A stretch of 64,000 bases of DNA from Catalinimonas alkaloidigena (GCF_900100765.1 NZ_FNFO01000011.1:248001-312000); one strand, 5' to 3'; positions 1 through 8,193 are shown, numbered from the stretch's first letter. A program made the numbers and translations. The notes: generated by a model from the sequence alone, not told the origin.

Positions 1-467
1 AAGGAGGCGGGCGTCGCGTGGGTGATGGACGACGTGGCGACCAGCCCGGTGGGGCAGTCGGGGCACGCCTGTTCCAGAATTTCCAGGATGTTCGGAAGCG
101 GTTGTTCGTTGTCGTCGACGCCGATGGCGCCGTTGTAGGTTTTCTGTCCGGCCGAAAAGGCCGTGGCCCCTGCCGCCGAATCGGTGATTTTATGGCTGGA
201 CGAGGACGTGCGGCTCAGGCCGATGATGGGAAAGCGCGCAAAGTTAGGTTCGCCCTCACCGAAGTAGAAGGCGCTGGAGACCTGCGAAAGGCCCATGCCA
301 TCGCCGATCAACAGGATGATGTTCGGGCGGCTGGCGGCGGTATCGGCCGAAGCCATCTGGTTACCTGGCGCGGCCGAAGGGTTGGTACAGGACGACAGCC
401 AAGCCGACAGACCCAGCAGACTCAGGACCGACAGCGGCCGGAAACAAGCGTGTAAAGAACGATGCAT
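1..467 (-). CDS. Alkaline phosphatase, lipoprotein, 3' end beyond window
   Basis: Partial gene: only the first ~155 codons are present and the rest lies beyond the left edge. It would hydrolyse phosphomonoesters at the cell surface or in the periplasm. The N-terminus is a lipoprotein signal with lipobox LSSC (Cys27). The alkaline phosphatase core follows: NIILLIGDGMG (about 49-59), whose Asp is a metal ligand in the PhoA family, and TDSAAGATA (about 95-103), whose Ser97 is the expected phosphorylated nucleophile. The start is the ATG at 467-465, directly before the signal peptide. The family and active site are clear. Completeness of the gene cannot be judged from this window. Confidence 0.9.
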   Translation of the reverse strand, partial: MHRSLHACFRPLSVLSLLGLSAWLSSCTNPSAAPGNQMASADTAASRPNIILLIGDGMGLSQVSSAFYFGEGEPNFARFPIIGLSRTSSSSHKITDSAAGATAFSAGQKTYNGAIGVDDNEQPLPNILEILEQACPDCPTGLVATSSITHATPAS

Positions 468-1030
468 AGGAAAAGAAGCGTAAGCCACGGGAGTATTTGA
501 CGCACAAAGGTGGGCCGAAATGCAATGCCCTGCATGAACTTTCTGTTAAATTCCTGAGAAAAGCGGCCTCCGATTGGTAACACAGGGGAAAAAGAAGGCC
601 CCGAGCGCGTCGTGAACAAGAGCGTTCGCGCGTCTCGGGTACCTTCCGGGAACGACGGTTAGCGGGGGAGGGACAGCGCGGAAGGAACCGGGATGCTAAC
701 CGCGCGTTGCGAGTAGTGGGCCACGTCGCGAACCGTAGCCGGAAACAGCTGGCAGAAGATCAGGACGGGGTAGAGGCGACGGAGGATCATGGCCGGAAGC
801 GTTTAAGCGTTGTGTCTGACCCTAAATCGAACGCTCCGGCTCAAGGTCATCTGCTGCCTTCCGAAAAACGAGTGAAAAATCGAAGGGAATTTTGGGAGGT
901 ACAAAACAAGCCAAACTCAGCTGAGAAAAAGCAGGCTTGAGCCTACCGAGATTCCCGATGGGTAAATCATAGGAACGGGGTTGCCGATTTCTCCTTATCT
1001 TTTGCTGTACTCCCTAAACTGCCTCGCGCC
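468..1030. other. Intergenic region with inverted repeats
   Basis: Region between the divergent alkaline phosphatase and DUF1801 genes. It holds several inverted repeats: CCCGAG/CTCGGG around 600-639 with an inner CGCG pair, and CGGTTAGC (656-663) with GCTAACCG (695-702). A 43-codon minus-strand reading frame (659-790) begins with a hydrophobic stretch but has no recognisable relatives. The plus-strand frame at 707-940 shows no protein-like features. There is no T-run terminator. The inverted repeats could be a leader structure or a small RNA, but nothing here proves that. Confidence 0.3.
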
Positions 1031-1417
1031 ATGCAAACTTCTGCCGCTACTTCCGTGGATGCGTACATTTCCGGCTTCTCAGACGAACTCCGGCAACGGC
1101 TGACGGCCATCCGCACCGTGGTGCAGCAGGTCGCGCCCGAAGCGCAGGAAATCATCAAGTACCAGATGCCGACGTTCGTGTGGCACGGAAATCTGGTCCA
1201 CTTTGCCGCGTTCAAGCACCACATCGGTTTTTATCCGGTGCCTTCGGCCATTGACGCTTTTCAGGAAGAACTGGTCGGCTACAAACGCGCCAAAGGCACA
1301 GTCCAGTTTCCCCACGACCAACCGCTGCCCCTGGACCTGATCCGGCGCATGGTCGCGTTTCGGGTGCAGGAAAACCAAGCAAAGGCGGCGCAAAAAGCGA
1401 AGAAGGGCACCGTTTAG
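1031..1417 (+). CDS. DUF1801 (YdhG/Fra-like) domain protein
   Basis: 128-residue cytosolic protein of the DUF1801 family, the fold shared with Bacillus YdhG and the frataxin-like iron chaperone Fra. Visible family features are the opening helix ending FSDELRQRLTAIRTVVQQ, then PEAQEIIKYQMPTFVWHGNLVHFAAFKHHIGFYP (about residues 36-70, read in parts), and KGTVQFPHDQPLPLDLI near residue 100. Length is normal for the family. It is a single-gene unit ending in a strong terminator at 1436-1470. The precise substrate or partner is unknown; a role in iron handling is only an extrapolation from Fra. Confidence 0.85.
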   Translation: MQTSAATSVDAYISGFSDELRQRLTAIRTVVQQVAPEAQEIIKYQMPTFVWHGNLVHFAAFKHHIGFYPVPSAIDAFQEELVGYKRAKGTVQFPHDQPLPLDLIRRMVAFRVQENQAKAAQKAKKGTV

Positions 1418-1435
1418 GAAAGTCGGGAGCGCATG

Positions 1436-1470
1436 AAAAAAGGCAAACACTTCCCAGCGTTTGCCTTTCT
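1436..1470. terminator. Bidirectional intrinsic terminator
   Basis: AGGCAAAC (1441-1448) pairs with GTTTGCCT (1459-1466). A-rich sequence lies before it and T-rich sequence after it, so it can end transcription of the DUF1801 gene on + and of the convergent oxidoreductase gene on -. Confidence 0.8.
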
Positions 1471-1493
1471 GATTTTAAGACGGGAGGGTGTGG

Positions 1494-3680
1494 TTACCCC
1501 ATCACGATTTCCTGTTGGGCGAAGGGCTGGCTGTAGAGGCGCTTGCCCGTGGCACGGTACAGCGCGTTGGCCAGTGCGCCGACAATCGGCGGCAGGGCCG
1601 GCTCGCCCAGTCCGGTGGGGTCGATCCCATTCTCCACAAAGAAAGTCTCTACTTCCTCGGGGGCTTCGTTATTCCGAATCAGCCGGTAGGTATTGAAGTT
1701 GCTCTGCTCGGGGGCGCCGTCTTTGAACGTCACCGCCCCGTACATGGCGTGGCCGATGCCGTCCACAATGCCGCCCTGCACCTGGTTGAGGGCCCCTTCC
1801 GGGTTCACCACGATGCCGCAGTCGACCGCGCACCATACTTTCTTCACCTTGGGTTTGTTGTCCTGCATCACCACGTCGACCACCTGCGCCACGTACGAGT
1901 TGTGGCAGAAATACGCCGAAATGCCCCGCGAGACGCCATCCTGAGTCTTGCCCCAGCCGGATTTCTCTTTCACCAGCTTCAGCACGCCCGCGTACCGCTC
2001 CGCATCGTAGTCGTTGTTCTCGCCGACCGGATTTTTGAGGGCCTTCTCAAACAGGGCCAGCCGGAATTCGACGGGATCTTTGCCGGCCGCTTCGGCCACT
2101 TCGTCGAGGAACGATTGCTCGGCTCCCGCCACGAAGTTGGAGCGCGGCGCACGCCAGGCACCGGTCGAGACGTTGGTGTCGACCGCTTTGTTTTCGGCGA
2201 GGTAGTTCGGCACCGCCCCGGCCGGGAAACGGTTGGCAAACAGCGGGCCTTCGTTCATGCCCACGCCGCGAACGTGGAAGCCGATCAGGTCGCCGTTGGC
2301 ATCGAGGGCAGCACGGTAACGGATTTTGTAGGCCGGGCGGTAGGTGCCCTGCGTCATGTCGTCTTCGCGCGTGTAGATCAGTTTGATCGGGGCCTGCATC
2401 TTCTGCGAAATAGCGGCCGCTTCCAGCCCGAAGTTGCCGTACAGACGACGGCCAAACCCGCCGCCCATGCGCGTCATGTCGACGTGAATCTTCTCTTCGG
2501 GCAGGCCCAGCAGATCGGAAGCGCTTTTGCGCAAACTTTCTGGCGTCTGAATCGGGCCGATCAGTTCAGCCTTGTCGGGCGTCACGTGCGCGAAGAAGTT
2601 CATCGGCTCCATCGTGTTGTGCGGCAGAAAGGGCGCACTGTAGGTCTTCTCGATCACCTTCGCCGCGTTTTTAAAAGCCCGTACCGGGTCGCCGTCCTGG
2701 CGGTCGGGTTTCTCGGGGGCGCTGGCCAGCGCCTGTTCCAGCGCGGCGTTATGATCGGCCGAGCTTTCGCCGGGCGTATCTTGTTTCCAGCTGATTTCCA
2801 GGGCGCGTTTGGCTTTCATCACCTGCCAGGTGCTTTCGCCGACGACGGCAATCAGTTCCGGGAATGCGTTGGTGTCGGACCACTGCGGTTCGGCGGGGGC
2901 TGTTTTGACGCGGAAAACGTCTTTGATGCCCGGCATGGACTTGGCCTTGTCGGTCGCAACGTCCTGAATGCTCATGCCGAAGGCCGGCGGGTGGACGATC
3001 ATGGCGGTCAGCATGCCGTCACGTTTGTAATCGAGGCCGAACAGCGGTTTGCCCGTCACGATTTTGGTGCCGTCCACGTTGCGGGTCGCTTTTCCGATGA
3101 TTTTGAAATCTTTCGGGTCTTTCAGTTCGATCTCTTCGGGAACGTCCATGCCTGCGGCGGTCGTGGCAATTTCGCCGTAGCTGACGCGCTTCCCGGAGCG
3201 GTGGGAGATGAAGCCCCCTTCGGTCGACAGTTCGGACAACGGCACTTCCCACGTCTTGGCGGCCGCTTCCATCAGCACGCGCCGTGCCGCGGCTCCGGCC
3301 ATGCGGAGGCCTTGCCAGCTGGCCCGGATGGACTGGCTTCCCCCGGCAATCTGGCGGGAGAATTTTTCGGTATCGAGGGGCGCTTGCTCCACGACCACGT
3401 TTTTCCAGTTCACGTCCAGTTCTTCGGCGACGATCATGGGCATGGCCGTTTTCACGTTCTGCCCGATTTCCGGGTTGGGCGACATGATGGTGACCAGCCC
3501 CGTGTTACCGATTTTGATGAAGGCGTTGATGTCGAACCACGTGTCCGGCACCTGAATGGCGTCGTTGGCCGCCGGCTTGCAGCCCGCCAGCCAGTTGAAG
3601 CCGATCAACAGGCCCCCTCCGACGGCGGAGGATACCTTCAGAAAAGATCTTCTATTATATGTTGTTTTGATTACAGTCAT
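1494..3680 (-). CDS. Molybdopterin-binding aldehyde/isoquinoline oxidoreductase large subunit (IorB-like)
   Basis: 728-residue large subunit of a xanthine-oxidase-family molybdenum hydroxylase, of the isoquinoline 1-oxidoreductase beta-subunit type, which hydroxylates N-heterocycles or aldehydes with water as oxygen source. A twin-arginine signal is seen at residues 9-16 (NRRSFLKV) followed by a hydrophobic run ending LAGC, so it is probably exported folded and possibly lipid-anchored. A GGGFGRR motif near residue 405 and GLGEPALPP near 690 match cofactor-binding and catalytic Glu segments of the family. It lies 76 bp downstream of the small [2Fe-2S] subunit gene on the same strand, forming a two-gene operon. 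No separate FAD or cytochrome subunit is adjacent. The true substrate is unknown. Confidence 0.9.
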   Translation of the reverse strand: MTVIKTTYNRRSFLKVSSAVGGGLLIGFNWLAGCKPAANDAIQVPDTWFDINAFIKIGNTGLVTIMSPNPEIGQNVKTAMPMIVAEELDVNWKNVVVEQAPLDTEKFSRQIAGGSQSIRASWQGLRMAGAAARRVLMEAAAKTWEVPLSELSTEGGFISHRSGKRVSYGEIATTAAGMDVPEEIELKDPKDFKIIGKATRNVDGTKIVTGKPLFGLDYKRDGMLTAMIVHPPAFGMSIQDVATDKAKSMPGIKDVFRVKTAPAEPQWSDTNAFPELIAVVGESTWQVMKAKRALEISWKQDTPGESSADHNAALEQALASAPEKPDRQDGDPVRAFKNAAKVIEKTYSAPFLPHNTMEPMNFFAHVTPDKAELIGPIQTPESLRKSASDLLGLPEEKIHVDMTRMGGGFGRRLYGNFGLEAAAISQKMQAPIKLIYTREDDMTQGTYRPAYKIRYRAALDANGDLIGFHVRGVGMNEGPLFANRFPAGAVPNYLAENKAVDTNVSTGAWRAPRSNFVAGAEQSFLDEVAEAAGKDPVEFRLALFEKALKNPVGENNDYDAERYAGVLKLVKEKSGWGKTQDGVSRGISAYFCHNSYVAQVVDVVMQDNKPKVKKVWCAVDCGIVVNPEGALNQVQGGIVDGIGHAMYGAVTFKDGAPEQSNFNTYRLIRNNEAPEEVETFFVENGIDPTGLGEPALPPIVGALANALYRATGKRLYSQPFAQQEIVMG

Positions 3681-3756
3681 GGCAGTGTTAGCTAGGAGGA
3701 ATGGATTGACAGGAGCGTCATCGGTCTGATCGGGAAGGAGGGGAATGGCCCAACCC

Positions 3757-4218
3757 TTAACCTACTTTTTCTGCCGCCGACTTGATCGCCGCTTTGATCC
3801 GCAGGTAAGTGCCGCACCGGCACAGGTTGCCCCGCATTGCCGTTTCGATTTCGTCGTCGGAAGGGCTCGCGTTTTGCGACAACAGCGCCGCCGCGTTCAT
3901 GATTTGCCCCGCCTGGCAATAGCCGCATTGGGGCACATCGTGTTCCAGCCAGGCCGTCTGTACGGGATGATCGCCTTTTTCCGACAGCCCTTCAATCGTC
4001 GTGATTTTTGCCTCGCCCACGCCGCTGACGGGCATCGAGCACGAGCGCACCGCGGCGCCATTCAGGTGGATGGTGCAGGCACCGCACTGGGCGATTCCGC
4101 AGCCGAATTTAGTGCCTACCAGGTCCAGGTGATCGCGCAGGACCCAGAGAACGGGCGTGTCTGGCTCCACATCGACCTGATGTGAGCGACCGTTCACGTG
4201 AAGTGTGAAAGTAGCCAT
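3757..4218 (-). CDS. (2Fe-2S)-binding subunit of molybdenum hydroxylase (IorA-like)
   Basis: 153-residue electron-transfer subunit that should pass electrons from the molybdenum cofactor in the IorB-like partner (1494-3680). An N-terminal plant-ferredoxin-like domain carries [15 protein letters not shown] (about 38-52) plus a later Cys in VRSC. The C-terminal helical domain carries CGYCQAG (about 98-104) and NLCRCGTY (about 130-137). All eight cluster cysteines typical of this family are visible. The size matches IorA. It is the first gene of the operon and has no export signal, consistent with co-export on the Tat signal of the large subunit (an inference from related enzymes). Confidence 0.92.
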   Translation of the reverse strand: MATFTLHVNGRSHQVDVEPDTPVLWVLRDHLDLVGTKFGCGIAQCGACTIHLNGAAVRSCSMPVSGVGEAKITTIEGLSEKGDHPVQTAWLEHDVPQCGYCQAGQIMNAAALLSQNASPSDDEIETAMRGNLCRCGTYLRIKAAIKSAAEKVG

Positions 4219-4418
4219 ATCGAAAAGTGTTTATACAGTTTGGAAGTCCCCCCTAACTTACCAAAATTCCCGGACCGGTACACATCCCAACCGGCGCAAC
4301 AAAGCAATTGAGTACAAGGGAATTACCCCCGACCGGCACGCCCGGTTCCCAAAGTTGCACCCGGACCTGTATCTTGCCCCGTAGCCTTCACGGCAGAAGG
4401 CCCGCTGACCCCGTTCGT

Positions 4419-5453
4419 ATGGAAATAGGAATTGATAGCTTCGCGTATGCCATGTCGGTCGACGAAACCGGCGCGCCCCTCAGTAGCCAACAGGCCATGG
4501 CCGAATTGCTCGACCGCATGGTGCAGGCCGACCAGGCCGGACTCGACGTGTTCGGCATCGGCGAACACCACCGCAAAGAGTACCTCGACTCGGCCCCGAC
4601 TACGATTCTGGCGGCCGCCGCGGCCCGCACCGAGCGCATCCGCCTCACCAGCGCCGTGACCGTGCTGAGCGCCGCCGATCCGGTACGCGTCTTTCAGAGT
4701 TTCGCCTCCCTCGACCTCATCTCGAAGGGGCGCGCCGAAATGGTGGTGGGGCGCGGCTCCTCTATCGAAGCCTTTCCCTTGTTCGGTTACGACCTGAACG
4801 ATTACGACGCCCTCTTCGCCGAGAAGCTGGACCTGTTGCTCACGATCCGCGACCACGAGGTGGTGACGTGGTCGGGCAAGTTTCGGCCCCCGTTGCAGAA
4901 CCTGCCCATCTACCCGCGTCCCGTGCAAAAGCCCTTTCCCATCTGGCTGGGCGTCGGCGGAACGCCCGGCTCGTTTGTGCGGGCCGGAATGCTCGGTCTG
5001 CCGCTGATGGTCGCCGTGATCGGCGGCGAAACCCATCGCTTCCGCCCGCTGGTCGACCTCTACCGCGAAGCGGGGGCGAAGGCCGGACACGCGCCCGACC
5101 AACTCAAGGTGGGGCTGCACTCGTTCGGGTACGTGGCCCGCACCACGCAGGAGGCCATCGACAACTACTACCCCGGCCACGAGGCCAACATGAACCGCAT
5201 CGGGAAGGAGCGGGGCTGGCCCCCGATGACGCGCGCCCGCTTCGACGGCTCCCGTTCCAAGCTGGGCTTCATGATGCTGGGCAATCCCGAAGAGGTGGCC
5301 GAGAAAATCCTCCGCCACAGCGCAGCGCTGGGGGGCATCGACCGCGTCACGTTCCAGATGGACAACGCCGACCTGACCCACCGGCAACTGATGGACGCCA
5401 TCGAGCTGATCGGCACCCGGGTCGCCCCGCTGGTGAAGGGAGCAACCGTATAG
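4419..5453 (+). CDS. LLM-class flavin-dependent oxidoreductase
   Basis: Bacterial luciferase-like monooxygenase of about 344 residues, expected to use reduced FMN or F420. Family features include MEIGIDSFAYAM at the start, GIGEHHRKEY (about 45-55), ERIRLTSAVTVLSAADPVR (about 74-92, typical of the flavin-binding barrel) and RAEMVVGRGSS. The start ATG at 4419 is chosen because the family begins here; the frame is open back to 4308 but that upstream part shows no homology. A TATCTTGC element at 4370-4377, 42 bp before the ATG, resembles a Bacteroidota -7 box. It is transcribed divergently from the molybdenum hydroxylase operon. The physiological substrate is unknown. Confidence 0.88.
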   Translation: MEIGIDSFAYAMSVDETGAPLSSQQAMAELLDRMVQADQAGLDVFGIGEHHRKEYLDSAPTTILAAAAARTERIRLTSAVTVLSAADPVRVFQSFASLDLISKGRAEMVVGRGSSIEAFPLFGYDLNDYDALFAEKLDLLLTIRDHEVVTWSGKFRPPLQNLPIYPRPVQKPFPIWLGVGGTPGSFVRAGMLGLPLMVAVIGGETHRFRPLVDLYREAGAKAGHAPDQLKVGLHSFGYVARTTQEAIDNYYPGHEANMNRIGKERGWPPMTRARFDGSRSKLGFMMLGNPEEVAEKILRHSAALGGIDRVTFQMDNADLTHRQLMDAIELIGTRVAPLVKGATV

Positions 5454-5493
5454 GGGGAGCCTGACACTACTTTGTTATCAAAACCTTCTTGCT

Positions 5494-5575
5494 GTCATCT
5501 CGAACGAAGCCGCCGCGGCGCGGTGAGAGATCTATCTGCTTCTGGAACAAGATCTCTCACGTTGGTCGAGATGAC
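5494..5575. repeat. Large interspersed-type palindrome
   Basis: Nested perfect inverted repeat. The outer arms are GTCATCTCGA (5494-5503) and TCGAGATGAC (5566-5575). The inner arms are GTGAGAGATCT (5523-5533) and AGATCTCTCAC (5550-5560). It lies in a noncoding gap and has no T-run. It resembles the short palindromic repeat elements scattered in many Bacteroidota genomes (REP/MITE-like). Copy number cannot be tested in this window. Confidence 0.6.
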
Positions 5576-5627
5576 TATCATAATCTAAGCCATGATAAAA
5601 TCGGTTCACTGCGGCATCCTAACTCTA

Positions 5628-5674
5628 CCGCAAGCTTTTAGCTTGTGGGGAAATTTTGTAAGCTTTCAGCTTAC
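5628..5674. repeat. Two small related hairpins
   Basis: Two consecutive hairpins share the core AAGCTTTnAGCTT. The first pairs CAAGC (5631-5635) with GCTTG (5641-5645). The second pairs GTAAGC (5658-5663) with GCTTAC (5669-5674). They lie directly before the YcxB-like gene and may be mobile repeat units rather than regulators. Confidence 0.5.
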
Positions 5675-5766
5675 GTACGTTGAAAACGTGCAGGATTGAC
5701 TACCAGTTACGTTGGCTCCGCGACTCAACGTGCGGCAGGGAAGAAGGAAGCATAACAAAATGCGAA

Positions 5767-6291
5767 ATGAAGATTGAGTTTGAGATATCTCCTGAAGAGG
5801 TTCATGAAAATATGAAGGACTTTCTGGGGAAAGACTTTATACTTTCTACAGTAGTGAAAGAGATAAGGAGGCTTAGTCCAGTAATAGTAAGTTATTTCAT
5901 AGGCGCCTTTGTTGTGATATTTTATAGATTCCAGCGTGGCTATTATGCCATCTTACTGGGGGGGCTTTGTATGATACTATTGAGGTTGGTTTGGAGGGTA
6001 TTAAAAGCTATACACATTGCTAAGCGTGTTCAGCAATGGAGTTGTGGCTTAACCGGATCGATTGTGATTGATGATACAAAGCTAAATTATCATCTTAATC
6101 GTATTCATGAAGTACTCATCTTAGACCAAGTACAGATATCACTTGATAATGAACTTTATTTCTCTCTTACAGATGCCATTTCTCAGAAGTATATTATTAT
6201 TCCCAAAATGGTATGCACAGAAGAGCAATTACTTGAAATTACGCATCTTCTAGAGATGCAAAGGAGAGCTGCTCAAAATGAATCAACCTAA
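5767..6291 (+). CDS. YcxB-like membrane protein
   Basis: About 174 residues. Two adjacent hydrophobic segments (about 40-80: VIVSYFIGAFVVIFYRF and YYAILLGGLCMILLRLVW) are followed by a cytosolic beta-rich domain with LNYHLNRIHEVLILDQ and YIIIPKMVCTEEQLLEI. This layout, including the IIPK motif, is that of YcxB-like (Pfam YcxB) proteins of unknown function. ATG 5767 is preferred over the in-frame ATG at 5680 because the added 29 residues look non-native. Base composition is clearly more AT-rich than most of the window, suggesting recent acquisition. It is 17 bp upstream of the nitrilase gene but unlike it in composition. Confidence 0.6.
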   Translation: MKIEFEISPEEVHENMKDFLGKDFILSTVVKEIRRLSPVIVSYFIGAFVVIFYRFQRGYYAILLGGLCMILLRLVWRVLKAIHIAKRVQQWSCGLTGSIVIDDTKLNYHLNRIHEVLILDQVQISLDNELYFSLTDAISQKYIIIPKMVCTEEQLLEITHLLEMQRRAAQNEST

Positions 6292-6308
6292 TACTTTGAC
6301 ATCTGGGT

Positions 6309-7025
6309 ATGAAAATAGCGCTGGCACAACTCCGCTCTCAAAAAGGTGACTTGGACATCAACCTCGCCCGTCACCAGGACGTTATCGAGCGCGCCGCTGC
6401 ACAGAGCGCGGACCTGATCGTCTTCCCGGAACTCTCCCTCACCAACTACGAACCCACGATTGCCGAAGCGGTCGCCACCCCGCCGGACGATCCCCGTCTC
6501 GACATGTTCCAGCACTTCGCCGATGCCCACCACATGACGATTGGCATCGGCCTGCCCACCCGACACGAAGCGGGCATCCAGATTTCGCTGCTCCTCTTCC
6601 AGCCGCATCAGGCACTTCGCCGCTATGCCAAGCAGTACCTCCACGCCGACGAAGAACCGTTTTTCGTGCCCGGCCCCGGCTTCCCGAGCCTGACGCTGGG
6701 CAACACCTCTATCGCCCTGGCCATCTGCTACGAAATTTCCGTCCCCGCCCATACCGAAGTCGCGGTCCAAAGCGGCGCTCCCTTCTACCTGGCCAGCGTC
6801 GCCAAGTTTGTCGGCGGCATCGACAAGGCCCTGACGCAGATGGCGGACATCGCCCGGCAGCACGGCCTCACGACGCTGATGGTCAACAGCGTCGGCGAAG
6901 CGGACGGTGGAATCTGTGCCGGAAACTCCTCCGTCTGGAACGCTAAAGGGGAGGTGTTGGGGCAATTGGATGGGACCCAGGAAGGACTGTTGCTGTTCGA
7001 TACGGAGACGGGGGAGGTGTCATAA
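6309..7025 (+). CDS. Carbon-nitrogen hydrolase (nitrilase superfamily)
   Basis: 238-residue cytosolic amidohydrolase. The Glu-Lys-Cys catalytic triad is visible: Glu in VFPELSLTNYEP (about residue 43), Lys in RRYAKQYLHADEEPFF (about 110) and Cys in IALAICYEIS (about 140). The size fits omega-amidase/CPA-like members of the superfamily. Base composition is GC-rich like the chromosome, in contrast to the AT-rich genes on both sides, so it may be the original resident of this interval. Substrate unknown. Confidence 0.88.
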   Translation: MKIALAQLRSQKGDLDINLARHQDVIERAAAQSADLIVFPELSLTNYEPTIAEAVATPPDDPRLDMFQHFADAHHMTIGIGLPTRHEAGIQISLLLFQPHQALRRYAKQYLHADEEPFFVPGPGFPSLTLGNTSIALAICYEISVPAHTEVAVQSGAPFYLASVAKFVGGIDKALTQMADIARQHGLTTLMVNSVGEADGGICAGNSSVWNAKGEVLGQLDGTQEGLLLFDTETGEVS

Positions 7026-7081
7026 GTGAAAATTATGTAATATTTTTATGGGATGATGTCGTATTAAGGTGAATTTATCTG

Positions 7082-7495
7082 ATGAGTAGAGAAGAGTTGA
7101 AAGAGTTATCAAGAATAAGAATTAAAGAGGCTAAGGTACTGCTTGATAATAAATTTTATGATGGTGCTTACTATTTGAGTGGATATAGCGTTGAGTGTGC
7201 ATTGAAAGCTTGTATAGCGAAAAACACTAAAAGGTATGATTTTCCAGATAAAAAAGTGGCAATTGAAAGTCATACACATGAGTTACTTAAACTTGTTAAA
7301 ATAGCAGGCCTTGAAATTGACTTGAAGAAAAAACTAGATTTAGAACCACAGTTTCAGCTTAATTGGGCTATTGTAAAGGATTGGTCCGAAATTACGCGTT
7401 ATAAGCGTAATTCAGTATTAGATGCTAGAGATTTATATTCGGCAATAACTAATCGATCAAATGGTATTATGAAATGGATTAGAGAGAGATGGTAA
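7082..7495 (+). CDS. HEPN-domain protein
   Basis: 137-residue all-helical protein. The segment YDGAYYLSGYSVECALKACI (about 23-42) is the hallmark second helix of HEPN proteins, and ESHTHELLKLV (about 63-73) matches the following conserved His-x-Leu region. The canonical RNase motif R-x4-6-H is not visible: the corresponding WSEITRYKRNS has Arg but no matching His. The gene overlaps the next by 7 bp (7489-7495), implying translational coupling. Strongly AT-rich composition suggests horizontal transfer. HEPN proteins commonly act as toxins or as binding partners of nucleotidyltransferase antitoxins; the partner here is not a recognisable nucleotidyltransferase. Confidence 0.75.
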   Translation: MSREELKELSRIRIKEAKVLLDNKFYDGAYYLSGYSVECALKACIAKNTKRYDFPDKKVAIESHTHELLKLVKIAGLEIDLKKKLDLEPQFQLNWAIVKDWSEITRYKRNSVLDARDLYSAITNRSNGIMKWIRERW

Positions 7496-7863
7496 GTGAA
7501 ATAAATATTGAAGGAGGTAAAATTTTAATAAGAAAATTAGATGATTCTGATCTACTTATTAAAAGTGCTTTTTGGTTTCTATTTCCAGAAACACAAGAAT
7601 GGAGGCTAGTAATCGTAACACCACAGGTTGATCAGAGAGGACCTAGAAAAGTTTATGAGAAAATACAGAAAATTCTAAGCAGTATGGGCGATTCAAGTAT
7701 CTCTCTAGACCAAATAACTTTAATGAGTCCTCATCATCAATTAAATGAAATATTAGGATTGATCATGCAGAATGGTACAGAAATCGCAGATATTAGGTTC
7801 AAAGGGAATGTTATTAATGGTGTTTTGATTGAAGATGCTTATTTGTATAGAGTGAACCCATAA
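7489..7863 (+). CDS. Unrecognised protein coupled to HEPN gene
   Basis: 124-residue soluble protein with no family I can name. It has no signal or membrane segment. It looks alpha/beta, with EWRLVIVTPQVDQRGPRKVYEKI (read as a strand then a helix, about 38-60), a Ser-rich turn and a second strand-helix set, ending in beta strands. It starts inside the HEPN gene and shares its AT-rich composition, so the two form one transcriptional and probably one functional unit. It could be the antitoxin, inhibitor or sensor of the HEPN protein; that is inference from gene order only. Confidence 0.6.
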   Translation: MVSEINIEGGKILIRKLDDSDLLIKSAFWFLFPETQEWRLVIVTPQVDQRGPRKVYEKIQKILSSMGDSSISLDQITLMSPHHQLNEILGLIMQNGTEIADIRFKGNVINGVLIEDAYLYRVNP

Positions 7864-7875
7864 TTTGCATTCTAT

Positions 7876-7899
7876 CCTCACATATTCCGCCGGTACTAC
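7876..7899. repeat. Direct repeat, left copy
   Basis: 24 bp matching 8550-8573 at 22 positions; it starts CCTCACATATTCCGCC and continues CGGTACTAC. The right copy is the end of icmF, so this left copy is a displaced fragment of that gene's 3' end. Confidence 0.65.
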
Positions 7900-7971
7900 A
7901 CAACCAGTTTGTGACGTGGTTTTGAGTTCGTCGAACGTATAAACTTCCTTGCTTCTCATTATCTTTATACA

Positions 7972-8193
7972 ATGAACTACCAGAACTACATCGAAATCAG
8001 GCCTGATAAGCGATTTGGGAAGCCGTGCCTGGTGGGCACCCGGATTTCTGTTTATGACATCCTGAATTGGTTAGCGAACGGCATGAGCAAGCAGGAAATC
8101 ATGGATGATTTTGAGGAAGTGACAGAAGAAATGATCAACGCTTGCCTGGCATTTGCGGCCGACAAGGAGCATCGCCTGAAAATTGCATCTTGA
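7972..8193 (+). CDS. DUF433 antitoxin-like protein
   Basis: 73-residue DUF433 protein. The family signature is complete: NYIEIRPDKRFGKPCLVGTR (3-22), then ISVYDILNWLANGMS and the tail EEVTEEMINACLAFAADKEH. DUF433 folds contain a winged-helix-like DNA-binding element and usually act as the antitoxin encoded before a DUF5615 PIN-like toxin, as here. Its stop overlaps the probable TTG start of the toxin gene by 3 bp. It is likely autoregulatory with the toxin, as in other VapBC-like systems. Confidence 0.88.
   Translation: MNYQNYIEIRPDKRFGKPCLVGTRISVYDILNWLANGMSKQEIMDDFEEVTEEMINACLAFAADKEHRLKIAS

Noticed and set aside
707-940. 77-codon plus-strand frame in the first intergenic region
   Set aside because: Polar low-information sequence, no signal or family, overlaps inverted repeats.
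1031-1417. Calling the DUF1801 gene an iron chaperone
   Set aside because: Fold similarity to Fra is not evidence of function; no iron genes are adjacent.
1488-3695. Long plus-strand open frame opposite the molybdenum hydroxylase large subunit
   Set aside because: GC-rich antisense shadow; composition is His/Arg/Val-rich with no domains, and the minus-strand protein is a clear family member.
5680-5766. Longer start of the YcxB-like gene
   Set aside because: The extra 29 residues lie next to the repeat hairpins and do not look like a YcxB N-terminus.
7753-7959. Minus-strand 68-codon frame across the left direct repeat
   Set aside because: Overlaps the end of the HEPN partner gene and the repeat; no protein features.
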